Position numbers and translations under genes: made by a program. A stretch of 64,000 nt of DNA, from assembly GCA_015501585.1 (NCBI GenBank), contig JADNRY010000002.1, forward strand, positions 496,001-560,000. The letters are read 5' to 3'. Positions 48,301 to 62,521 of this stretch are shown one piece after another (positions within the stretch are counted from its first letter, which is position 1; each line of letters starts with the position of its first letter). The stretch is from Rhodocollybia butyracea (taxonomy: Eukaryota > Basidiomycota > Agaricomycetes > Agaricales > Omphalotaceae). The notes beneath the pieces were generated by a model that worked only from the letters and a program-made list of their open reading frames with translations, was not told where the DNA came from and did no database searches.

Positions 48301-49579
48301 CAAGACACCAAACCCCTACGCTGCGGACGGAGGGCGGACGCCAGCGTGGAATGCCGGTAACAAGACCCCGAACCCATATGGAGATGGCGGACGGACACCA
48401 GGCTGGGGAGCCGGTGGGGGAAACAAGACCCCGAACCCATACGCTGCAAACTCCACCTCGAATACAAGCAGTGGTGGTTGGGGTGGCTCTACTCCTGGTC
48501 GGTCTCTCATGGGCACATGGGACTCGGGTACTACAGGCGGTGAAGGTTGGGGAGGTGCAACTCCTGGTCGTTCGCTTATGGGGACGTGGGACTCTGGTGT
48601 TACGGGTGGTGACGGGTGGGGGAAGGGCGGAAGTGATAGAAATGCACCGACACCTGCGAGTTGGGGCGGGGCCTCTCCCAACCGTGGGGCATGGGTGCGT
48701 CCGCTTTTCTGCGTTGTCTCTACCTTCACATTAGTCTGATCGTGACTTACTTAGAACGCACCGACACCTGCCTCTGCAGCTACCCCCGCTGCCTTCGCAC
48801 CTACGCCTGGCCTCCCATACGGCGGTGCGCCAACCCCATATTCGGTGCCTACAGGTACGTTTCTATATTGTCTCTGATTTATCAAACCCTTATCGTCACT
48901 TAGGTGGTTTCGCAGCCCCAACACCGGGACTTATGCCGACGCCAGGTATGAGCATATATGACACCGGAGGTTATGGGGGGCTGGATATGCGAAATAACTA
49001 TCGTAAGTCTAAGACATTTCATCTCTTTTTGTATTGCCCACTCGCGTTATATCTACAGAACCGCCTTCCGACTGGCTTCTTGACCCATCTTTCGCCGCAT
49101 ATCTTACTTCCATCCGCGTCGTGATCAAGGACACTCGCCAGGATAATTATCTGGATGGCAAATACGAGCTCCTTGAGGCTCAGGTTCTGGCCGCTTCACG
49201 TGCGGCGGCGAACTATGAGCAGACAGCATTGGTTAAGGTCAAGGTACAAGGAAATGAAGGTAAATAACTGCTTTGAAACACTCTAACTTTCCCGTGACTG
49301 ATCTGTCTTCCAGAGGACCGCTCCATCTTAACAAAATACCTGTTCCCCGTTCCCCCTTCTCATCAAGACCAAGCTGCTGTTATCTTAACAGGCCCCCGAA
49401 AAGGCGACAAGGTCAAACTGCGACAACGCCCTGATACAGACGCGGACAGTTTGACGGAGTTGGTTGTGGTGCAGACGGTTATTGAGAAGGGTAGGGCGGA
49501 GGATGGGAGCGCAAATGGAGAAGAGGGCACCGGACCGTTTTGGGAATGTCAGAAGGATTGGATGGGAGCTCTGCGGTAG
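45360..49579 (+). CDS. SPT5: Transcription elongation factor SPT5
   Basis: A multi-exon gene ending [13 protein letters not shown] at the TAG 49577-49579. The start is set at [19 protein letters not shown]; an in-frame ATG at 45315 would add MAHAYSLHSELSPSR. Domains: acidic N-terminus ([11 protein letters not shown]), NGN domain ([50 protein letters not shown]), then KOW motifs ([80 protein letters not shown]). A C-terminal repeat region follows (48040-48960), made of TPNPYA, TPGWG and TPAWN blocks plus two copies of [13 protein letters not shown]. Last is a folded domain starting [20 protein letters not shown]. Spt5 with Spt4 clamps RNA polymerase II and coordinates capping, elongation and termination. 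The repeat region is the expected phosphorylation target. Confidence 0.95.
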
Positions 49580-49689
49580 ACGCGGTAATTGTTTTGTCCT
49601 TTTTGTTGTAGTATGTATGAGTACAGTAAGTAGTATAAGTCCGGACATGGATATTACATAATCAACTTGCATTCGTATAGACGAAGTTG

Positions 49690-50570
49690 AAGATGGTCTA
49701 AAATGTCCTGATGTCGGATTCAGCAGCAGACAAGGTGAAAAGGTAAGCTCTCTTGATATGGATCTTAAACGGATCTTAAACTCTCTGCTTACGCAACAGC
49801 AGGGAAAATTCAACGATGAAGAGCATCGTGCAGATTACCTTACTTCCTGATTCATGCCCGACCAGCCACTCCGCCAGATATTCCCAAACCACCGCCCCGG
49901 AAGCGACGCCGGACATTTCCGTACCAAGGCCCCGATGTACCAGACGATCAGCTCACTTCCAAATCTTCGCGCCTAAAGCGATGGGCTCTTTCCCTTGGTA
50001 AAGTCGAACGCGAACGTATCCGCGTTCTTCCGTCCATTCCGCTCCCGACTGAACCCAGGAAGGATCTTACCCAAGAAATTCAACGAGAAAGAGCACTCTA
50101 TCTGCCAAAGGAACGCGAAGGTATCGTATCCTCTTTTTATTCTCTACTTTACTCAGGCCACAAGCAGATCCTCCTGGAACTCGACTTGGTGTATCTCTCG
50201 CCTCTATGTCCCATGCACCTACAATCCAGCACATCATCGAACGAGTCAACCTCGTATGCGCACAACACAATCTACAAACACCTCAACGAAACGTATCTAC
50301 TCTCATTCATCTCGCTTGCGAGGCAAGATTCACATCTTATTTCGCACCTTCACATACTGATGCTTCCACACAGGTCAAACTCAAACAACTCCTAACACAC
50401 GCCTTAACTCTGACAACCCAATCCCTCGCCATTTCGTCGATCAATACCGCCAGATCTTCTTCGTCTTCCCACCACCAACCAAAGATCCTTACAACAGCAG
50501 CCTTTGAAACGCTATTCACTGTTTCTCCTAGATGAGAGTGAGCTGTGTATCATGCCACCCATCCTGAACA
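49690..50570 (+). pseudogene. HFI1/ADA1 (TADA1)-like SAGA subunit gene, apparently truncated
   Basis: A good coding frame at about 49850-50120 reads ARPATPPDIPKPPPRKRRRT then FPYQGPDVPDDQLTSKSSRL, KRWALSLGKVERERIRVLP. After a GTATCG...ACTCAG intron it continues PQADPPGTRLGVSLASMSHA, PTIQHIIERVNLVCAQHN, STLIHLACEARFTSYF, LKQLLTHALTLTTQSLAIS and AFETLFTVSPR. This order matches the SAGA-Tad1 family (yeast Hfi1/Ada1), a scaffold subunit of the SAGA coactivator. Upstream only a remnant of the N-terminal domain is visible (GKFNDEEHRADYLTS, then a stop), out of frame with ARPATPP. Downstream the frame stops where the histone-fold tail should begin. I therefore read it as truncated. Parts are duplicated at 53585 and 57020. 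A more complex intact model cannot be excluded. Confidence 0.6.
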
Positions 50571-51257
50571 GAAGTCCTGCCAAAATCTTGGGAACGCTGC
50601 ATTAGTCGCGACCCGTCCCTTCGTCTCCTTGTCCTCGTTTACACTCCTACCTTTGTCTTTGCAGCCCTCCTTGACCATATCCAAGACATTCCACATATCA
50701 GATACGATTTCGTAGTTCTTGGAGGTCTGTGATTTTATTTGCAGGTGGTAGTAATAGTTAATGGACTATCCAAGAAGGAAGCGTTCAACGGGAAGGTGGG
50801 GAAACGTAGGTCCTACTTATCGTACTCTGTCTTTACCTATTGATGCCGTCGCGATACAAGTCGGTTAACTCTGGTCAATGTAAAATATGTTCACGACACA
50901 ATCCCTCAGCCTACTCTCAGTGATCATTCGGTCAAGTTTCCATCCTCGATGGTCCGAGTAGCGCACGCTTACCAGTTACCTTGGTCTCGATTCGACCTCA
51001 AGAAACTATAGAAATGGTCTACAGTCGTGCTCCAAAAGATGACTGGGATGGGACGAAGAATAATATTCAACCGTTATCTGTGAATTTTTGCACCTCCTTA
51101 ACACTCTGGATCTTGGAACGAACGCTGGACGATATGATCCTTCTAAATATAAATCAACCCTTGCGGGCTTTCCCCTTTCTTACTGATCCACTTGAAATTC
51201 GAGTTCTCAAGAACTCAGTGTGTTCAATTTGGACTATGATTCGGGTGTTGGTGAGGC
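50571..51257. repeat. Spacer block duplicated at 54210-54600
   Basis: No supported gene. Sequence such as TTTACCTATTGATG(C/T)CGTCGCGATACAAGTCGGTTA (written here in part) at about 50833 and GCTCCAAAAGATGACTGGG at about 51029 recurs at about 54375 and 54539. The block lies between the HFI1-like fragment and the downstream end of the modular secreted gene in both units. Confidence 0.7.
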
Positions 51258-51674
51258 CTAGGAGGGGATTAGACTCGAATAAATCGTTGGTCGAGGAATG
51301 GAAACGGATCCAAAACTAGACAGAATAAATCTCATATACGAAAACCTAGTCAGTAAAATCTTAAAGGAGAAAACAGAGCGTCGTCGGGACCGGACAGAGC
51401 TGGGAGATACGAGTACACCACATACGAACACTTGAGATAATTTGAGAATCGATGGAAGCCTCTGAGTGACTTGAAACCGAAGCTTGAAAGTGAAGATGGG
51501 GGATAAAAAAATGGATTTCATTTTTCGACGCTCTACTTTTTAAGTAAAAAGAAAAGAAGTGCTGATATAATGACAAACTCTCCGCATCGCATCGGGTGCG
51601 CCCGTCGAGTAGAGGTGGTAAGGTTCGCAGTGGAGGACCAGCGAGAAGACCACAGGGTGTTACATGTAACAGAA

Positions 51675-53129
51675 TCATCGATTTGATGGCCCGAAGTGGT
51701 AGTTGAACCAGTTATCGAGTGTTGCCTTGTTCTGGCAGTATGTAGATTAGGTGTAGTAAGATTACCTAGTAGCAGACACTTACACTCAATATGTCGGATG
51801 GAAATGACGGAGCCTCAGCCTCGGCCTTCGTCCTAAGCTTTTCCCATCTCTCGAACGCTTTCTTGCGACTGGGCTGTCCGTTCTCCTTGACCTTTGTGAT
51901 CAGCGGAGGATTGACCCCAACACAGTTATCGGCATCTTTAAACTGGTCAAGGGCCGGTGCGCCTAAACTAATGCCAGTATAATACATTCTAGCGGAGGCA
52001 TTCTTTCTGCCCTTGGAATCGGTGGCATCTGCCAGTGCATATATGAGGAATACAAGAGGGATACATTTGAGAGTAAGTGCTTACCATCTTCTGCCATCCA
52101 TGCAAAACATCCGCCCTGACACTTCTGCCCTCCGAATACTTCGCAATAGATAATCTTATGTTCCCCGAGTGGCTTGAATTCACCACGGTAATCTATTTCC
52201 GTGTTCGCATCCAGATCCAAAGCTGCAGTGATTGCCGCGCTGACCCTTGTCCGAGTTGCTGTAGCAAATGTACTTTGTTCATCGGTGTGTCCACCTGTGT
52301 TGCCATCAAAAAAGTTCACTTTCACAGTGTGTTTGTTGGTCCCCTGGCCATCAGGTATAGTACTTATGATTACAAGTAGAAAATACTTACTACTACTGTT
52401 AGTGAAAATGCCGCCGCACCCTTGGCCGCATCCCTGGCGATTGTCCTTTGAGCTTCCCATCTCTCGAGCGGTTTCTTGTGAATGCGCTGTCCGTTTTCCT
52501 TGACCATTGTGATCAGCGGAGGATTGACGCCAACACAGTTATCCACATCTTGTTGAAACTGGTCCACTGGTGCGCCTGAGCTAATGCCAATATAATACGT
52601 TGAACGTTGGCTCTCCTGTGCGCGGCCACCGCCGACGGTTCGAACTACGAACGCATATATGAGGAACACAAGGAAAATAGATTTGAGAGTAAGTACTCAC
52701 TATCTTCTGACATCCACCCAAAACATCCTAGTCCCGGACACTTCTGCCCTTCGATTACTATGTAATAGTTTGGCTCATGTTCCTTGAATATACCGAAGTA
52801 ATCTATGAGTGTGTGCTCCACATCCATACCCAAAGCTGCGGTGATTGCATTGTTGACCTTTCCCTCAACTCTTTTGCCAAATGTACTTTTACCATTAAGT
52901 CTAAAATCCTCGTGTTCACCTGATGCACCATCAAGGAATTTCACTTTCACAGTGCGTTTGTAGCTCTCCTGGCAGCCATGTGGGCATCAGGTATAGTATG
53001 ATTGCCCAAGTAGCAAACACTTACAGGTGGATGCACTTGGCTTGAAGGCTCGGGGTGTTGATTCATTGGAAGAGGGTGTGCGGCAAGTATAGAGCTAACT
53101 ATGAGCATAAAGAGAAGAGCAAAGTCCAT
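51675..53129 (-). CDS. Modular secreted protein A (signal peptide, X-Y-X-Y modules), unknown family
   Basis: A 395-aa protein from six exons: 53129-53025, 52968-52701, 52644-52391, 52343-52085, 52028-51784 and 51731-51675; total length is in frame. Exon 1 encodes a signal peptide (MDFALLFMLIVSSILAA) and a Pro/His linker. Exons 2 and 4 encode module X (about 87 aa: KVKFLDGASGEHEDF..., AITAALGMDVEHTLIDYFG, then GQKCPGLGCFGWMSED). Exons 3 and 5 encode module Y (about 82 aa: STYYIGISSGAPVDQFQQDV, DNCVGVNPPLITMVKENGQ, LERWE). Exon 6 is a short tail (NKATLDNWFNYHFGPSNR). X exons run phase 0 to 1 and Y exons 1 to 0, so an X-Y pair is a symmetric duplicable unit. No known domain is recognised; a secreted, lineage-specific protein is the safest call. 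Confidence 0.78.
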
Positions 53130-53584
53130 TTTTGAGAATGTATGGAGATGTTGGAGGGGATGCCGCGTGAACAGCAAGCTGTATTCGAGTGGGGACTGAC
53201 CAGCAGAACGAGGGGAAGATTTCCATCCCCAAGTTGCTTTTATTCTTGTACTATCAAGGGTGACGTTGGATGAGCTATAAACCCAAACGGGTTCAGGGAT
53301 AACTCGGAAATTCGAAAATCCATCGAAATGCCTCATCAGGGCAATCGTAGCAGGTCCTACCTCGTAGTACGTACTCACCTATACCCAGAGTCAACGTAGC
53401 GAAATTGGGTACTGGTATGCAATAAGTGGATACAACATAAGCAATGGGACTCATAGCGTTTTGTACGACGGCTGCTGACTTTGTTTCGCAAATTGGATCC
53501 AAGTTTCACAGCGCCGTCGATCCAGACTGAGCGCCTTTGCATGAGATTTTTGGGTAGTAAGTACCTGTCAGGCAAAGAGGGTCA

Positions 53585-53790
53585 CAAGCGATGTCCTGAT
53601 GCCAGATGCAGCAGCGGCCAAGGCAAAAGGTAAGCCTCTTGAACTGGCATGATATGGACCTAATTTTTTTTGATTACACGACAGCAGGAAAGATATGACG
53701 ATGAAGAGAACTGTGTAATCTGGCTTGTATTAGCACAGGAAAGGACAAGTTCCCCACTACATGCCAAGGAGAACCATATGGTGAAATTGA
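53585..53790 (+). pseudogene. Duplicated 5' fragment of the HFI1-like gene, copy 2
   Basis: Contains GCAAAAGGTAAGCCTCTTGA, a short intron-like stretch and GATATGACGATGAAGAG, matching about 49725-49830 and about 57045-57150. Beyond about 53790 the HFI1-like coding sequence is absent. No product is expected. Confidence 0.65.
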
Positions 53791-54971
53791 TAACCGACCG
53801 TTATTGGACGCAAAAATGGTTTAGAGGAGTTTATAGAGAGCCTCTCTGCCCTTCTCTGCCTCTCTCTGATTAAAGATCCAAAGTTCAAACGTGATGGCGC
53901 GGGTTTTTGGAGCTCGCTTTTAGACCTGCATACTGAGCTATACTGGGCAGTGCTTAGGCTTGCTTCCAGAGGAAGCATTGTACATACTTACCTGAGATTT
54001 TGAGTGTGTTAAACCTCTGGGCTGGGACCGATTAGTCCTAGTCCAGTATCACGGTCATGATCCTTAGTGAGCGTATTTGCACAGGGTGTTTTTTTGTATA
54101 TATATGATCGGCGATCGCCGAGACAGCGACGAGATGAAACGCGTGACTCCAGCGTGGTGTATTGGATCTTCCTTTTTTGGAAATATCTGACAAACTCAGT
54201 CGTCTCCAGATCTTCCTTTTTTGGGAATACTTGGCCATAGCATGATTTTTTGGCTCACAAAATCTTGGGAGCGCTGCACGGCCGGTTCTCGGAGGTATGT
54301 AAGCTTCACAGGTGGTAGTCATAGCCAACCGACTACACTGAGGTTCAACTTGCCGTACAGTACTTTGTCTTTACCTATTGATGTCGTCGCGATACAAGTC
54401 GGTTATGTTCACAACTCAGCCTACTCTTAGTCATCATTCCGAATCGGTCAAGTTTCCTCACGCATTCGTCCTCGATGGTTGGCGTGGCGCGCCCTTGCCT
54501 TTGGTCTCGATTTGACCTCAAGAAATTATCTACAGCCGTGCTCCAAAAGATGACTGGGGTCGTATGAGGTGGTCATGAGATAGAACAAACCTCGGATACG
54601 AAAACAACCTAGTCAGTAAAGAGATCTAAGAGAGCAAATTAGCGCCGCCGGACCGGACAGAGCTGGGAGATACGAACACGAACACTTGAGATAATCTGAG
54701 AACAACGGCTGAAAGCCCCTGAGTGACTTGAAACTGAAGCTTGAAGCTTGAAGCTTTGAAGGTTAAGATGGGGGATAAAAAGATGGATTTCATTTTCGAC
54801 ACTCTACAAAAGCAAACAAGTGCTGATATAATGACAGATTTTGGCACATGTCTCCGCATCGCGCATCGGGCTACCACTTGACGCTATGCAGCTCGTCGAG
54901 TAGAGGTGGCAAGGTTCTCCGCAGTAGACCAAATCGGATAAGAGCGAGAAGGATGACCACATATAACAGTT
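53791..54971. repeat. Spacer of the second duplication unit
   Basis: No supported gene. The stretch 54210-54600 matches 50575-51060, and 54600-54900 matches 51310-51600, the 3' flank of gene A. A short TTTTTGG-containing repeat (ATCTTCCTTTTTTGG) occurs twice at 54168 and 54210. Confidence 0.6.
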
Positions 54972-56515
54972 TCATCGACTCGGTGGCTTGAAACCACGAA
55001 ATGTTTCTGCGAATGTAGCTTCGTCTTGCGTTAATATTTCTTTGAGTGCTGCATGGTCCTGGCGATATGTACATTAGGTTACCAGGTATAGTAAAATTGT
55101 CTAGTAGCAAACGCTTACAAGTCCATCGGATGCATATGGAGATGACGGGGCAGATGGAGATGAAGGGGCAGATGGAATGGGAAATAACTTGGCCGCAGCC
55201 GCGGCCGCATCTGCCCATCTTCTTGGCGCTGCCAACTTTCCCTTCTTGACCTCTTTGATCACGGTAGGATTGACCCCAACACATTTGCCCAGATCTTGAA
55301 ACTGTGGTGCGCCTAAGCCCAAGGCAATGCAAGTATAATACATTCTACTGGTGGAACGATTCCGCACCAAGCCAGCAGAGTTAATGAAAGCTAGTACCAA
55401 CGCGTACATGAGGAAGACAAGGAAAATACATTTGAGAGTAGCCACTCACTACCTTCTGCCATCCACGCAGAACATCCGTCCTGACACCTCTCCCCTCCGA
55501 TTACTTCGTAATAGACAATCTGCTTTGTCTTCAGTGGCTCAAATTTACCGCGGTAATATATTGCTTTGACATCTACACCCAAAGCTGCAGAGATTGCCTT
55601 GTCGACCATATTCTTAACAGGGCCATTAGGAAATATTGTTTCGCTATCGGTGTGTCGACCGCCAATAAGGAATTTCACTTTCACAGTGAGTCTGTTGATC
55701 CCTGGCACCACGTGTGGCATCAGGTATAGTATGATTACCAAGTAGCAAAACACTTACTACCACTGTTAGTGAAAATTTCTTCGCAGCCGTGGCCGCAACC
55801 TCGGCGATTGTCTTATGATCTTCCCATCTCTTGAGCGCCTTCTGTAAGGCTTTCTGGTGGGGCTCTCCGTTCTTGACCTCTGTGATCAGCGGAGGATTGA
55901 CCCCAACACAGTCAATCACATCTTTAAACCGCTGAGACTGGTCCAGTGGTGCGCCTGAGCTAATGCCAGTATAATACATTTCATGTCCAGCAGTCTTGAC
56001 CTCCCAGCCTTCGGGGCCAGTCCCAGCTACAAACACATATGTGAAGAACTCAGGGAAAATAGATTTGAGAGTAGTAAGTACTCACGGCCTTCTGTCATCC
56101 ACCCAAAACATCCGGGAGGAGGACACTTCTGCCCTCCGGTTACTATGTAATAGTTTGGCTTATCTTCTTCGAATAACCCGTTGTATTCTATGTGTGTGTC
56201 CTTCACATCCATGCCCAAAGCTGTGGTGATTGCTTTGCTGGCCCTTCTCTTTTTGACCTTACTGATGATTCTACTTTTAACATCCTCGTGTTCAGCTGTT
56301 TTGCCATCAAGGAATTTCACGATGAGTGTGTTGCTCTCCTGGCAGCATGTGGGCGTCAGGTATAGTATAATTAGTACCAAGTAGCAAACACTTACAGGTG
56401 GATGCACTTGGCTTGAAGGCCCGCCGCTTGAAAGCTCGGGGTGTTGATTCATTGGAAGAGGGTATGCGGCAGGTATAGAGCTAACTATGAGCATAAAGAG
56501 AAGTGCAAAGTGCAT
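54972..56515 (-). CDS. Modular secreted protein B, paralog of A
   Basis: Exons 56515-56396, 56338-56086, 56026 to about 55754-55758, 55701-55450, 55390-55119 and 55058-54972. Exon 1 gives the signal peptide MHFALLFMLIVSSIPAA and a linker with an extra SSGGPSS. Module X1 has VKFLDGKTAEHEDVKSR and GQKCPPPGCFGWMTEG. Y1 has MYYTGISSGAPLDQSQRFKD and CVGVNPPLITEVKNGE. X2 has VKVKFLIGGRHTDSETIF and GERCQDGCSAWMAEG. Y2 has YYTCIALGLGAP and CVGVNPTVIKEVKKGK, then a repeat-like SPSAPSSPSAPSSPYASD. The tail is DHAALKEILTQDEATFAETF then RGFKPPSR. The Y1-X2 junction is uncertain: the acceptor has one G fewer than in gene A, so frame holds only with a weaker donor (GTGTTT), giving about 418 aa; otherwise it is frameshifted. 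Upstream, 56661-56670 has a TATATATAG box absent from gene A. Confidence 0.7.
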
Positions 56516-57019
56516 TTTTGAGAATGTATGGAGATGTTGGAGGGGATGCAGCGTGAACAGCGAGCTGTATTCGAGTGGGGACTGACCAGCAGAACAAGGG
56601 GAACATTTCCATCCCCAAGTTGCTTTTATTCTCGTACTATCAAGGGTGACGTTGGATGAGCTATATATAGTGAAACCCAAACGGGTTCAGGGATAACTCG
56701 GAAATTCGAAAATTTATCGAAATGCCTCGTCAGGGCGATCCAGATGTCAGGCAATCGTAGCAGGTCCTACCTCGTAGTACGTACTACTCACCTATACCCA
56801 GAGTCAACGTAGCGAAATTAATTGGGTACCGCTATGCAATAAGTGGATACAACATAAGCAATAGGATTCGTAGCGTTTCATTTACATACGCTTATACGAT
56901 GGCTCTGACTTTGTTTTGCAAACTGGATCCGAGTTTCACAGCACCACTGTAGAACATCATGCAGACTCAGCGCCTTTGCATGGTACTAGGTTAATCAACT
57001 TGCCATTCCTGGACTAAGG

Positions 57020-57290
57020 CAAAGATGGTTCAAAATAGTGTCCTGCCAGCCAAAGCAAAAAGGTAAGCTTCTTGAACTGGGATGATATGGATCTAATTTC
57101 TCCCCTTAATTCTCCCCTTATGCACAGCGGGAAAATATGACAATGAAGAGGTCAGAAGTTGGTCAGAAGAGCATCGTGTAACCTGGCTTGTATTACTTAG
57201 CACAGGACAACCCAAGTGCCCCATTAAAACGGTACTACATGCCAAGGAGAACCATATGGTGAAAAAGATAACCGACCGAGGTTATGTATG
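57020..57290 (+). pseudogene. Duplicated 5' fragment of the HFI1-like gene, copy 3
   Basis: Matches copy 2 through AAAAAGGTAAGCTTCTTGA at about 57058 and the shared CATGCCAAGGAGAACCATAT at about 57239, and copy 1 through GAAGAGCATCGTG at about 57167. The array ends here, as the similarity stops near 57290. Confidence 0.6.
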
Positions 57291-62340
<5,050 letters not shown>

Positions 62341-62521
62341 AAGTACGATTAAACTACTACGATCTTTATTACTTAAATTATTTGAATGTATAAGCGCTCG
62401 ATCACGTGTATATATCATGACATCATCTGCCTGCTTAAGTCGCGGATAAAGTAGAAAGTGGGGAGTTTCTTTCTTTCTCTGACATCCATCATCTCGCCTT
62501 TCTTCTCGTTCATCTTCTGAA

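Larger units (their letters stand above)
49690..57290. repeat. Segmental tandem array (HFI1-like fragment plus modular secreted gene)
   Basis: Order: HFI1-like fragment 1 (49690-50570), spacer, gene A with about 400 bp of upstream sequence (to about 53550), fragment 2 (53585-53790), spacer, gene B with its upstream sequence (to about 56980), fragment 3 (57020-57290). Non-coding flanks are also conserved, for example CAATCGTAGCAGGTCCTACC at about 53342 and about 56752, and GTCAACGTAGCGAAATT at about 53390 and about 56802. The repeat spacing is about 3.9 and 3.4 kb. Confidence 0.8.

Noticed and set aside
47949..48734. 261-codon frame overlapping SPT5
   Set aside because: It is a shadow of the Gly-rich repeat region; the SPT5 frame contains the family repeats and continues across exon junctions.
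49816..50001. Frame starting MKSIVQITLLPDSCPTS as the start of the HFI1-like protein
   Set aside because: It is out of frame with the conserved ARPATPPDIPK segment and stops soon after.
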